This document shows, in pieces, positions 45,714 to 57,406 of a DNA stretch of 64,000 bases (its first letter is position 1; every line of letters starts with the position of its first letter). This stretch comes from Penium margaritaceum. Its lineage: Eukaryota; Streptophyta; Zygnematophyceae; Desmidiales; Peniaceae. The notes beneath the pieces were generated by a model. The model had not been told where the DNA came from and ran no database searches. It was given only the letters and a program-made list of their open reading frames with translations. A program made the translations under genes and the position numbers. The stretch covers positions 62,001 through 126,000 of the forward strand of contig SZWC01003890.1 of NCBI GenBank assembly GCA_023375785.1, in the 5' to 3' direction.

Positions 45714-47292
45714 AACCTTCCTGCTCACATCAAGACTCGATCGCAAGACCTGTTGTTCCTAAGTCCAACGTGCTATGCATTGCGCTACACTTCTGGTGTC
45801 TTGCTTGGACTTGTACCGCTAACAAGGTTTAGGGGACTTACTCCAAGGGAGCAGTGCATGCCCAACCTGTCCACAAAGCCATAGCAGTGGCCAAGGTGCA
45901 TTAAAGAACAACAATCTCTGCCTTGCACCTCTGGCAACCTGCCGTGGTAATCTTCTTCCATATGAATCCGTAGCTTTTTATTGTGTTTGTGTACCTCAGC
46001 TGTCTTGGTCTTTAGTCCTCATCTCCGGCATCCACCATGTCAATTCCTTGAGTTCCTGCATCATGCAAGTCGCAATCAAGCGGCTTTGTCAAGAAGTACG
46101 CAAGAATCCTCCTTGTTTCCACGTGCTCTAGTTCCATGACACCCTTGGCGACAAGGTCGCGTGAGCAGTACCAAATATCGATGTGCTTTGTGCGTTGGGA
46201 GATCATGTCGTCCTCCGCCATAGCGATGGCGCTCTGGTTGTCAACGCCGATGACCGTTGCTTCCTCTTGTGGTGCCTTGATCTTGTTGAGCAGACTGCAA
46301 AGCCACTGTGTTTCCTAGCACACTTCCCAATGTACTCCACCTCAGCAGTAGAGAGCGACATGCAATTGTGCTTCCTACTAGCCCATAAGACTGCGGTACC
46401 ATTGATAAGGCAGACAAAGCCCGAGGTGGACTTCCTGTCATCAATCTTCCCTCCCCAGTCTGCTTCCCTATACCATGTGAGTCCCAGAAAGTCTGATCCT
46501 TCAAGACCTCCAGACTGAAGTCCCACATGGCGTGTATTTTTGGGATAGCGGAAGATCCGCTTCACGGCTTGCAAGTGTTGTGGCCCAGAGTTAGCCACGA
46601 ACCTGCTCCCCTGACCCACTGCATAAGCGATGTCAGGTCCCGTCCTCAACATCGCGTACATGAGGCTCCCGACGGCGGACTGGTACAGAATGTTTTGCAT
46701 TTCCCTTTGCGCTGCCTTGTTGCTCAGATTCATTCAGGAGGAGAGCTTGCACTCGGAGGCCATGTGGGTGCTGACGGGTTTGCAGTCTTCCATGTTGTAG
46801 CGCTTCAAGATGTCCATGATGTACTTGGTCTGGTTGAGCTCGATGGTGCCGGCTTTGAGGTTGTGGTGAACGGAAATGCGGAGGCAGTCCTTGAGAGGAT
46901 CCATTTCCTTCATCTTGAACCTGCTGCTCAGCTGCTTCTTAAGGTCCGGAAGGGCCTCATGCAAGGAGGAGCACATGATCCATTCATCGACATACAGCAC
47001 CACAAGAAGCAAGCCACGCTCATACTCCCGTACAGAGACACTAGGGTCATTCTTACAATGTGCTAAGGAGGGCTCAGCCATGAAGCCGTCCAGTTCCTTG
47101 TACCAGATTCAGGGGGCTTGTTTCAGCCCATACAACGCCTTCACCAGCTTGCACACCTTACCCTTGAGTGCTTTGACACCTTCCGGTACCTCCATCAGCA
47201 CCTCCTTGTCTAGCTTCTAGTAAATGAAAGCTGTCTTGATATCCATCTGTTTCATCTCAAGGTCTTCGGCAGCAGCGCCGGCCATCAGGGAC
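45714..47292 (-). pseudogene. Element E: rest of 3' LTR, RNase H and distal RT
   Basis: 45714-45913 is the remaining part of the 3' LTR with the Arg-tRNA-like stretch at about 45730-45795. Then a polypurine tract and minus-strand pol remnants follow: 'YFLTKPLDCDLHDAG' (46.08 kb), RNase H 'YREADWGGKIDDRKSTSGF' (46.45 kb), RT with 'LYVDEWIMCSS' (46.98 kb, at the YVDD position) and 'YIMDILKRYNMEDCKPVS' (46.8 kb). Reading is interrupted at 47293 by element F. Multiple breaks. Confidence 0.82.
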
Positions 47293-47297
47293 CTGAT

Positions 47298-47878
47298 TGT
47301 TAGTTTCTATGTACATGTATTGCTTGTGTTTGTGAGTACGCATGACACATTGGTCCCGGGAATGGAAGTGATGCATCGTGAGCACACCGCATCCCGGCGC
47401 ATCCTCACAACATCCCAGGATTTGTGCCCTTGTGTGCTCGTCTCCACCCTGGCCACGTGGCCTGTTGACTCTCCCTACTAGGCTGCTCTCACATGGTTGA
47501 CCTGGTTTAGCGACATCTCGATGCAACTCTTGAGAGACCTAGATTAGTCCCTCATTCAGAGCCTTTGAGGACAGCTGTAGGCTTTTTTGCATTTTTAGTT
47601 TGTTTAGGTGCCCTCGTGTTATCCGAGTTTGGAAACCCAACTTTGAGGGGGCGAGGAAGGACTTTGCCCTCGCACTTCGTAGATTGTCGAAGAGATTCAC
47701 TCGCCGGCCACTGGGTGAGGATCGACTAGCGATCATCACTCGTAAGAGGGGCACCTCCCCTTACTCATACACTTGTGTTTCTTTTGGGATGGCCGTCCGA
47801 TGATTCTGACCCTAGCTCACCCCACAGCGGATCATGTGCCTTGAAAAAAGTTATGATCTTCTCCTTAGAAGATTCTCA
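47298..47878 (+). repeat. 5' LTR of element F
   Basis: 581 bp from 'tgttagtttctatgtacatg' to 'agaagattctca'. It holds 'tgttatccgag' and 'ccaactt' blocks conserved in the 3' copy. TG/CA ends. Confidence 0.92.
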
Positions 47879-47890
47879 TGGTATCAGAGC
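47879..47890 (+). promoter_or_regulatory. Primer-binding site of F: initiator tRNA-Met 3' end
   Basis: tggtatcagagc immediately follows the LTR and is the exact complement of the 3' end of plant initiator tRNA-Met (GCTCTGATACCA). This is the usual plant copia primer site, unlike that of elements A-D. Confidence 0.93.
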
Positions 47891-48339
47891 AGGTTCACGG
47901 GCCTGATACGGGCGCGTCGGTAGGGAAACCATCAAAGTAGGGGGCGGCCAGATTTGCACACGTGGAGGACCACATGCGCTTGGAGTCAAAGGCGGCTCCA
48001 AGGCGGGTATAGGTGCGTCGAACACGTCCCTAGGATGCCCCACAGACTCTGCATGAGGCGCTGAGGAAATGGAGCCGTTTGCAACGATTGTTGTGGTCGT
48101 GGGATGGCGGCACCAAACCACTAGACACCCCAAAGGTCACCCAAACAGGGAGGGACCGGTCAGGTGGGATGGGGATGGGCAAGGGAAGGGGATAGGGGTC
48201 TATTGCAGGTACCCCAGCAGTCCTCCTGGTGGTTTTCCAGAGTCCAGGGCTCTCATCCAAAAAACTGAGCCCAAAGTGGGCCCAACGAATTGCTGCTGAA
48301 ATTTTGTTGATCGGCAAGAGGACCATCTAGTCAAGGCCA

Positions 48340-51300
48340 GCACTCTTGATAGTAAGAATGTCGAACCCCGGAGGCAGTGTAACTGGTGGGAGGGTTGATG
48401 GGACTCAAGGAGGTGAGCCCTTGACCGTGACCCTCACGGCCGTTGCTGTGGCACAAGTAGGATTGGGGTCTAAGGATCTGTCACCGCCACAGCTGGGAAC
48501 AAGGGACTTTGTAGCCTGGAAGGGCCTGTTCCTTGACTGGGCCGCAGAGCATGGGTTGGAGGTCTACTACCTCCAGCCGGCTCCCGACACTTCTGAAGCA
48601 CAAATCCTCCTTCGCGCATTCAATGCACTCCGTCGCACGCTCCCAGACTCACAGTCATATGCACTATGCGAGTACCCCTTTGGAGGAAGGAGAGCGGATC
48701 TGGCAGACTCCCGCACGCGAGACCCTCGACCGCATGAGGCGTGGAAAAACTACTCAGCATGAGGAACAAGGCATGACCCTCATCATTACCCTGAAAGACA
48801 AACTACGCAACCTCCTCCCCAAGCCCCGAGCACCTGTAGCAGAATACTGGGATGAGGCCATGGACATTCGGCGACATCTCCTCGGGCTCGCCATGGCATT
48901 TTCTATCTTGGAGTGGCTGGATCTTGTGCTACTGCACCTTGGCAAACAGTACAAAGACTTCCGCCGTGACGTTTTCCGCCGACATCAAGTGGCAGCGATC
49001 AAGGGTATTGATCTCTCCATCATCTTTTCCCAACTCCGCAACTACAAAGATATCCTTAAAGGGGAAGCCCGTGATGCAATCAGTATCCCATCAGCTTATG
49101 TGCATCAGAGCTCCCAGTTTGGCCGTTGCATGCTGACATGCTGTACCGACTCACTCTCTTTCTCCTTGTACAGACACATTCCCGCCAACCGCAAGTACAG
49201 GTTGTGACTGTCACGGACACAAAGCACACAAAGCTCATCCATCACTGACTGGCCAACATCCATTCGGAAGCTGTCACAGACATGTTGAAGCATGAGTCTG
49301 CTCATGGCATTAGTCCAACGGATTGCACCCATGGTCTCAAGGATGGTGTATTTTTAGAGTTTCATGAAGGCAAGACACACAGACAAACGTTCTCCAAGTC
49401 CCATAGTGACAGCACAGCACCCCTTGCACTGGTTCATGCAGACCTTACCAGACCCATGCCTGTTCCCTCTCTCTAATACGGCTCACAGTATGTTCTGACT
49501 CTCACAGATGACTACAGTCAGTTTTGCTAGGCCTTCCTACCAAAATCCAAGGCAGATGCTTAAAGAGCCATCATGGAGTGGATAGCTCTAGCTGAGCGAC
49601 AGACGGGGTGTAAACTTCTGGTACTGCGAACTGATAGGGGAGGGGAATTTCTGGGAACCCTGTCCGCTGAACTCAAATTCCTAGGTATCAAACATCAGAC
49701 CACTGTACCATATACGCCACATCAGAATGGGGTTGCAGAATGGTGGCACAAAACATTAGGCAATTCAATTCGCACGCTACTCACAAAATCAGGTCTGTCA
49801 TTCTGCTTCTGGGAGGAGGCAGTCAAGTATGTCACTTTGGTGTGGATTTGTGTCCTGCAAGGTCCACTGCCAAAGGCTGTGACACCTTGGAAACGCTGGT
49901 TTAGGGAGAAGGCTGACCTGAGACCGGCGCGGGTATGGGAAACCATGGCCTGCGTGTGGTGTCCTCAACCCTAACGCGAACACAAAGTTATTCCACATGG
50001 CCGTTGGTGTTTGTTTGTTGATGTCTCTCATGCCTCAAAGGCATGGCGGTTTGGGGATCCCACAAACCATGCTTTCGTTGAGAGCCAAGATGCGTCTTTC
50101 CTTGAACACATGCCATGCAAGGAGTTCCGCACACTCCGGCAGGCTCCGCCAATGCCCCCTCCCCAACAATATCCCCAGTACGTGAGTGTGCCTATCTTTT
50201 TCCCCAGCCACACACAACGGTCTGGCAGACCAGTACCACGAGACCTTGATGCAGTCTCGCCTATGCCTGCGGATCTGCTGACACCTACAGATCTCGCGAG
50301 CGAGACCTCAGGTACTACATCTGCCCCACCTGGGCTAGATCCCACGGAAAGGCATACTGACACTGAGGTAGCAGCAATGCCACCTGCTGAGCCCGTGCGG
50401 AGATCACTATGTTATTTGCCTTGGGTTGACTACAGACAATTCTTTCACATAGTTGGGGTCAAAAGCGAGGAGAGCTCACTGACTAAACCACTGATGTTAA
50501 CAGAGGCGAGGGGGCACGTCGATGCTCTTGAGTGGGAGAAAGCCATGATGGTAGAGCTGAATGCTCTCCTGGATCATGGCGTGTACCAAATAGTGCCCTT
50601 GCCACCCGAAAGGAAAGCAATTGATGTCAAATGGGTGTCCACACTGAAACACAACCTGGCTGGTCTGATTGAAAAGTACAAAGCCAGACTGGGGGATAAG
50701 GGATTCCACTAAATACCAAAACAGGAATTTACTGACGCCTGCGTACCTGTCGGAAAGCATGGGACAGGCCGCACGTTGCTGGCAGTTGCAACAAGTGAGG
50801 ATTGGGACATCCACCAAATTGATGTGAAAAATGCATTCCTCAATAGACCTCTTCAAGAGGAACTGTGTGTAAAACAACCAAAAGGTTTTGATGATGGCAC
50901 CGACAGGGTGTGGTTACTGCTGAAAGCTCTCTATGGTCTCAAACAAGCCCCAAGGTTTTGGAACAAGGAAATCCGACGCACAGTGGAACATGGTGGGTTT
51001 ACACAAAGCATCTGTGATCCATCGTTGTTTCTACAATGGGAGGGCGGTGTACCAATTCCTCTGCCTTTCTACGTGGATGACCTGTTAATCGTGTCTCCTT
51101 CATCCAGCCTCATAGCACAAACCAAAGCACTGCTCACTACGCACGACCACATTACGGAATCGGGTGAAGAAAAAAAAATTCTGGGCATGACCATATTCAG
51201 GAACAGACCAGCACGAACACTTGCACTGCATCAAGGACGGTTCATTACACACCTGACCACACAGTTTGAACACCTTCTACAACATCTACCACCACAGCAC

Positions 51301-52047
51301 TCACCCATGAGCCCTAACGTCCATGCTCACCTGCTAGATGTACAGACAAAGGACCATGGACCGGCAACTGATCCCACATTGTACCAACAGATCATGGGCA
51401 GCCTGTCATAATTAGCCACCACTACGCGACTGGATATCTCTCATGTGCGGTTTATGTGCTTGCCCAGATCAGTTAACAACCATGCAGCACGCATCACAAG
51501 GCATTGCTCAAGTTTCTGAGTTTTTTCATTGGAAACTGCTGAGCTTGGACTGGTGTTTGCTTCAGCTCAAGATCCAATGCTTTATGGCTATTGTGACAGA
51601 AATTATGCTTGCGATCGTGCAGCCCGTGGTGGTTACATGTTTCACGCATGGGGCACAGCTGTGTCATGGCACAGTGCAAAGCAGTCGTGTAGTATTGCTG
51701 AATCTGAGTACATGGCATTGGGCGAGGCGGCATGTGAGGGCATCTGCCTTGCACGCCTGTTGCAAGAATTGGGATTTGAGGTGCCTGTTGTGTCATTGTA
51801 TAGCGACAACTCCGCTGCACACCGCATTACTGCCAATGATGGTGTGCTGCATCCATGCACCAAGCATATGAACGCCGAATACCACTTTGTACAAGAAGCT
51901 ACTGAAGCCAGTGTCATCCAAGTTTGTGCCATGAGTGGGGGGACGCAGTTGGCAGATTTCCTCACCAAAGCCCTCCCTTCTCCTTCCCTCCTGTTTCAAC
52001 TGCATCAATTGGGTTGCAAGCCTGCCGCAGTCCCGTCCAAGGGGGCA
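48340..52047 (+). pseudogene. Element F gag-pol remnants
   Basis: Plus-strand copia body. Gag-like sequence begins near 48360 ('MSNPGGSVTGGRVDGTQ'). Integrase remnants are at 49.5-49.95 kb ('LVLRTDRGGEFLG', 'PYTPHQNGVAEWWHKTL'). RT is at 50.5-51.4 kb ('QIDVKNAFLNRPLQEEL', 'ALYGLKQAPRFWNK', 'PFYVDDLLIVSPSSS'), and RNase H at 51.6-52.0 kb ('SYSDNSAAHRI'-like 'SLYSDNSAAHRITANDG', 'HMNAEYHFVQEAT', 'DFLTKALPSP'). Domain order is copia. About ten breaks; no intact frame. Confidence 0.88.
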
Positions 52048-52627
52048 TGTAATTTTGATGTACATGTATTGCTTGTGGTCGTGAGTGCGCAGGACACATT
52101 GGTCCAGGGAGTGGAGGTGATGCATCACGAGCACACCGCATCCCGGCGTATTCTCACAGCATCCCAGAATTTTTTCCCTTGTATGCTCATCTCCACCATT
52201 GCCACGTGGCCTGTTGACTCTCCCTACTTGGGTGCTCTCACATGGTTGTCCTCGTTTATCAGCATCTCGATGCAAGTCTTGAGAGACCTAGATTAGTCCT
52301 TCATTCAGAGAATTTTATGAAAAGTATAGGTTTGTTTGCATTTTGAGTTTATTTCAGTGCCCTCGGGTTATCCGAGTTCAGAAACCCAACTTCAAGGGGG
52401 CGAGTGAGGGCTTTGTCCTTGCACTTCGCAGGTTGCCGGCAAGCTACACTTGCCAGCCGCTGAATTAGGATCAACTAGCGGTCCTCACCCATAAGAGGGG
52501 TACCTCCCTTTACTCAGACACTTGTGTTTGTTTTAGGATGGCTGTCTGAAAATTCTGACCCTAGCTCACCCCACAGTGGATCATGTGCCTTGAAACAAGT
52601 TGCGATCTGATCCTTAGAAGATTCTCA
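52048..52627 (+). repeat. 3' LTR of element F
   Basis: 580 bp, partner of 47298-47878, ending 'agaagattctca' before the target duplication ctgat. Confidence 0.92.
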
Positions 52628-52632
52628 CTGAT

Positions 52633-53320
52633 GGAGGCAAACATGATGACCGGTGCAAAGGTCTCATTGTACTCTAACCCTGCTCCCAATGAGAAGCCCT
52701 TTGCCATGACCCTTGCCTTGTACTTTTCAATGATATTGTCTTGCTTCCGCTTCAGCCTGAGCACCCACTTTGAGCCCACCACGTGAGTGTTAGTGGGTCT
52801 GTCCACCAGCACCCATGTGCCATTTTCTTCGATGGATGCAAGTTCACTGTCTACCGCCTCCTTCCATTTGGCCGCATCGGGCCTTGCCAGCGCCTCAGCC
52901 ACAGTAAGCGGCTCTCCCTAAGCCAAACAGGACCAGCTCAGTCCAGTCCAGTTTCCGGTGTCAGCCTCGTACTTTGGCTTTTGTTTTCTCTGACGTGTGC
53001 TGCGGCGCTGCATTGCTGGTACCTCGTCTTTGCTTTGTTGTTGCTCCCATGGTGCTGGCTGTCCTGAAGTTGATTTTCCTCTTGTGAAAAGCCACTGGCC
53101 CCCGAGCTGGTCTCAGAGGCCTCGGACATCTCCAACTCTGTGTCAGAGCCCGCCGCTACGTCAGCTTGCGCAGCCGCTCTCCCTCCCAGACCACTCTTCT
53201 CCATGGCCTGCCGCACTGGTACCACCTGCCAGTTTTCAGGAGCTTGATCTCCTGACTCCAGCAACACTAACCACTCTCCCTGTTTGGGAGCTTGCGTGGG
53301 ATCAACCAGCTCTTCCATTC
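52633..53320 (-). pseudogene. Element E: proximal RT remnant right of F
   Basis: Minus-strand sequence that resumes element E's pol after element F. Landmarks are 'KWKEAVDSELASIEENGTW' and 'VVGSKWVLRLKRKQD' (52.75-52.88 kb) and the acidic linker region near 53.1 kb ('SDTELEMSEASETSSGASG'). All are close to element C at 26.0-26.6 kb. Confidence 0.82.
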
Positions 53321-53321
53321 T

Positions 53322-53533
53322 TTGAGCTTTGAGCGCAACAGTCCGCTAAGCCATAGCAGTTGCCAAGGGGCAACGTTCTGTGTGGCGACCGTTGCTCTCA
53401 AAGCAGTTGCAGAGCTTTGAGCGCAATGTTCTGTGTGGCGACCGCTGCGCTCAAAGCTCCTTCGTGCGGAAAGTACTTGCTACCACCTGTCCGCTAAGCC
53501 ATAGCAGTGGCCAAGGGGCATTAAAGAACAACA
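53322..53533 (-). repeat. Shuffled repeats at the 5' boundary of E
   Basis: Short direct repeats: gagctttgagcgcaa (53324-53338, 53412-53426), gttctgtgtggcgaccg, and gtccgctaagccatagcag (53341-53359, 53489-53507). The last is the U3 end of this LTR family. The final 'ttaaagaacaaca' (to 53533) is the LTR terminus followed by the target duplication. Confidence 0.7.
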
Positions 53534-53538
53534 CACCT

Positions 53539-53940
53539 TACACGGAGGGCACTCACACCCATGGTTGAATTCCTGACATGCATCATGAAACTCGTCTCGA
53601 AAGAAATATGCGCATCCCAGTGCATGGATTGGCCACGTTAAATCTAGCCCTTTCTTTGTCGAAGTCCCCTAGTTGAGGTTGGCCATCTCCAAACTGACCA
53701 CATCTGATCCTGTCTTGGCACCATACCTGCCATGGGCCATTTTGTGATCTGACTCTCTTCCAGAGAACTCTTAGCCTTGGTTGCCACTTGGAAATGGTTC
53801 TCTCCAGCACATGGATCTGAATCACATGCACACCAGTCAGAAAGAAAGAAAGCAACGGTTAAAACTGATAAGAGAATTTAAACTACAAAAAAACAACATG
53901 AAAATCACAATGGATAAGGGGCATTACCTTTTATCACACA
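53539..53940. other. Unassigned spacer
   Basis: No recognisable feature. A 90-codon minus-strand frame (53583-53855) has no motif I can name. Confidence 0.25.
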
Positions 53941-53949
53941 AAGTAACCA

Positions 53950-56800
53950 CTGTCTCTTGCATTGCAGAGGCTCCTCTTCATTGGATGAGCCTGATGAGGA
54001 GGCTCCTCTACAGTCTCCCACTCCATAGAATTGGAAGTGACGTAGTCGGAGGAGGATGCCTCATCGTCTGATGGCTTGTCTGCTGATACTTTGGGAGTCC
54101 CAGGGTCATCAACCTAAAATGAGAACACTGGTTTGGCTCCCCCTGCACGTTCCCCTAGTGCCGCTACCTAGCCATCAGCGTTAGGAGCACTTGTTTCCTT
54201 AGCTGCAAGAAACTTGCTGAAGCAGGCCGCGGGTGCAACTTCACCTGCTGGAGCTGTACTTTCTGGTGTTGCACCGTACGCTTCATGCCTGTCATTCACA
54301 AGCTCGGCGTCAAGTGCTCTGGTGTCAGGTGTTGCACCACGTCATGCTCGCACAGTTCAGTGGCCACAACCACCATCCCCGCAAACCCAGTGACCTGAAG
54401 CAAGCTGACTGGCACGCGCAGCTGCAACATTGCCTGGTGACAGGGCAGGACGGTTAGTGTAGCACTTTGGAGGATGTCCAGCCAGCCTGCAGTGACTGCA
54501 GATGCGCTCGCGCTTGTGCAGCTCATTGCGATCCATGGGCTTTGATCTTGGTCGGTTAGCACCCTGCTTCTTGTCTAACGGGCCCCATCCTTTCTCAGCG
54601 CACTACAGCTTGCACAGATTGACCCCCAGTATGGGGTGGCGGTATGTCCGCGGAGGAATACGGGTTTACACCTGCATCAAGCATGAGGCTGACCGCGTTC
54701 TGGCATGGGTAACCATACTCGGCCCACTGGCAGCAGCTGCACTGCGTGCGTGCATACTCCACCGGCCAGTGAGGCTCTTAATGACCGTCACAGTTCCAGA
54801 AAGCCTCCCCGCCACGATGATGTCAATACTCCCAGGCGTGTTGCGTATACATTTTAATCTTATTGTCGGCAAGCAGGGCGAGCGTGGTCTTGTAGTCATG
54901 TGTTAACATGCACCGTTCTGCAAAAAGCTTCTATACCCACACAAACAACTACGCAAAGCAGTGGAAGGATTAGAGTAGCCACAAGTCCATGATGCGGGCG
55001 TTAGGGACTTGGCCGTGTTGCTGGTTGTGTGTCCATCCCGCAAGATAGCAGAGTACAATCTACTCCACTTGTTGAGCTGGGTACCCGACTCCCCACCGCC
55101 ACCGAAGATGTAATCCTCTCTTTGCTTTACCGGGTGTGAGATCTTGGCCCAGACGCGCCGGAACTCATTGGCGGTGAAGGCATGCACAAGGTTCCAAAAG
55201 AGGTCCCTGGCAACCCTACCAGCCTTAGACTTGACGTTCTCTACCAGCACATCCGCCTTAGCGGATGTGCTGCACGCAGAACGTGTGCCTAGCACCCGGC
55301 ACCTCACGGGAAAAAGAAGCCAGCAGCCCGGCATCGCGGTCAGAGATGATGGATGTGCCACGGTCCTTGTCTGTGGGGTGTATATGTGGCAGCCACTGAA
55401 AAACCAAGTCCAATCATCTTTGTCTTTCTACCTCCAGTGCGCCCACGCCATAGGAACAGAGTAATTCTTAGCGTTCCAATGCTGCGTAATCAAGAGGACA
55501 TGTTTGAAACGATTTTTCAAGAACGTTGCGTCCATGGTGACCGCGCACGGGACATGTTCCAGCCCTCAGGGTACGCTCCTGGTGTGATGAAGGCTAGGCA
55601 AAACAGATCCTTTCCATAATGCTCCATGGAAGTAACAGTCCAGGGGCAAGTCATGCAGCGCATGAGAACACATTTTCACCAACAGCCAGCCATAGAATAC
55701 ATGGAGAGAATCCGAAAATCGTCGGCAAAAATAAACCTTGGCGATTTATGCCAGGGAGAGAGACCACGACAAGGTCTTACTTTCCATCAGCTTCCTTCTG
55801 GGCCCCCTTCTTGGTAAGTTAGACGGCCAAATAGTTGAGCTTCTCACCGGAGCGAGCCTTGAAAACATTGTACATCATCTTGGAGTAAGTAGAGGACCTC
55901 TTATTCATCGCCTCATGTGTTGCAGAACCCATGCGATACGGCATGCCTGGCCTCCCTTTCTTATGTTAAGAGTGCACTTATGCCCATGGACGTACTCCGC
56001 GATAATGATGTTGCTGTGTTTGCACAAGTAGTGCGACTTGAGGAGCCACATACATCTCGCGGTCTTCCACTGGCTGCATTGCACCTCCATACAGGTCGGC
56101 TCGCTGCAGACCCGCGAAAGAGGAATGCCACAGTGCATTGTAAATTCTTGGAAAGCTTCTTCATATGCTTCCATGTTGCGGAAATCTTGGCCACCCGGGA
56201 AGTCCATGCATCGTCCCTTATGCTTCCAAGCCCGTGAAGCACGAGTGGCTTGCAACTCCTGGCCCGTTTCTCCGGCAGGGATGGAGGAGTGTCTTCATCC
56301 AAGGACTCTGTACACAACACATGTACCACAGCGCTAGAAGTATGCGTATGAACTTTCGATGCAAGATAGAGCAGTCAGTGGTTAGCAAGAAGCGTACTTC
56401 AATATAGCAGGGAGTCCAAGCCCATCGGCCGCAATGACATAATAACACACTTTGTGGGTTCCACCCACCCACATGAGACACACGAAGAGGAATGACTCGT
56501 TGACTTCCTCCAATTTTCATTGTCCACTCTTCAACACATTCTGGAGAGCGCGGGTCATACTTTCCAGGACATTGATATGGTAGTTATAGTTGTGATCCTT
56601 CCACTCGGTGGATGGATGGAAATATGAGACCAAGACCTTGGGCATGCCATTTTCTTCTTCGTCCATGTGATCGCCTTGTGAAGTGTAAAGAATGGCAACA
56701 ATCTCGGCCAAAAGTGGGTAAAACATGCTATACCATAGGGGGTGCCGTAATTTCCATCCTACCTGGCATGCGGACTTCACAATCACCTGTTGTCAACAGG
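53950..56800 (-). mobile_element. Mutator-like (MULE) DNA transposon transposase, decayed
   Basis: Minus-strand MULE transposase remnants in the expected order. An N-terminal Cys/His-rich DNA-binding part is at about 55.9-56.1 kb ('KSHYLCKHSNIII', 'YVHGHKCTLNIRKGG'). The DDE core follows, with the first Asp in 'TMDATFLKNRFKHVLL' (near 55.53 kb) and the second in 'IISDRDAGLLASFSREVPGA' (near 55.34 kb), about 64 residues apart, then 'FCVQHI' and a helical stretch 'DLFWNLVHAFTANEFRRVW' (55.15-55.2 kb). Next is a SWIM-like finger 'CSCCQWAEYGYPCQNA' near 54.72 kb, where the usual His of PCxHA is Asn. A C-terminal CCHC knuckle 'CSHCRLAGHPPKCY' is near 54.46-54.5 kb. Several frameshifts and stops separate these blocks. 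Terminal inverted repeats were not found. Confidence 0.8.
54450..54505 (-). pseudogene. C-terminal zinc knuckle of the MULE transposase
   Basis: CX2CX4HX4C knuckle ('CSHCRLAGHPPKCY') preceded by a basic stretch 'NRPRSKPMDRNELHKRER'. Many plant MULE transposases end in such a knuckle. All four ligands are present. Confidence 0.7.
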
Positions 56801-57260
56801 AGGAGAAGCGTCATTCCAGAAGCAAGGTCTATCTGTTACGAGGTGTCGACATTGGAAGGACATGATGTCTACGCATCAAAAATGACTGAACAGTCATAAT
56901 CCCTATAGACGATGAGAGAAAACTTCAACACTGCATGGTGGTTGTCCGGCTTTCCATGCTTGACAACCACCACTAAGCATGAAAGGGCTGAGGGAAAGAA
57001 AATGGAACCGTTGCATAATTTTCTCTTACGGCAGGAACACCGAAAAAGTGGTCCCGCCATCATTCGTATGAGCACCCTTGATGACATGTTGCCACTTCTC
57101 AATATATGTGCCAGCTAGCGCCTCATGAATGTAGATGTGGACGAGCAACGTCCACCTGACAACCTCCCGCATGAGGAAGATGTTGGGATAACTAGACTCC
57201 GTTTACACATTATCGAGATGAATTCTCAATCGAAATGATTCATGGTCCTTTTGCAAGTAC
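56801..57260. other. Region between MULE and microsatellite
   Basis: Possibly the 5' part of the MULE, but no motif was recognised. The opposing frames here (56869-57118) overlap each other and have no support. Confidence 0.25.
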
Positions 57261-57263
57261 ATC

Positions 57264-57335
<72 letters not shown>

Positions 57336-57345
57336 TTTATGTTGT

Positions 57346-57406
<61 letters not shown>

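Larger units (their letters stand above)
47298..52627 (+). mobile_element. Copia element F (other lineage), nested in E
   Basis: Plus-strand Ty1/copia with LTRs at 47298-47878 and 52048-52627, a perfect target duplication ctgat (47293-47297 and 52628-52632), a canonical primer site and a purine tract (ccaagggggca) before the 3' LTR. The coding body has around ten breaks. The LTRs differ by roughly 10% by eye. Its proteins are clearly different from the A-E group and its LTRs lack the tRNA-like stretch. Confidence 0.93.
39619..53533 (-). mobile_element. Copia element E (old host of D and F)
   Basis: Minus-strand copia of the same family as C, spread over 13.9 kb because D and F sit inside it. 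Outer boundaries are supported by a perfect 5-bp target duplication cacct (39614-39618 and 53534-53538). Its 3' LTR is 39619-40109 plus 45714-45913 (691 bp in total, as in C), split by D. RNase H and RT remnants are at 45.9-47.3 kb and, past F, at 52.63-53.3 kb. The 5' part is much reduced, with only the start of the 5' LTR left near 53.49-53.53 kb. Badly broken and internally shortened; older than both guests. Confidence 0.85.
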
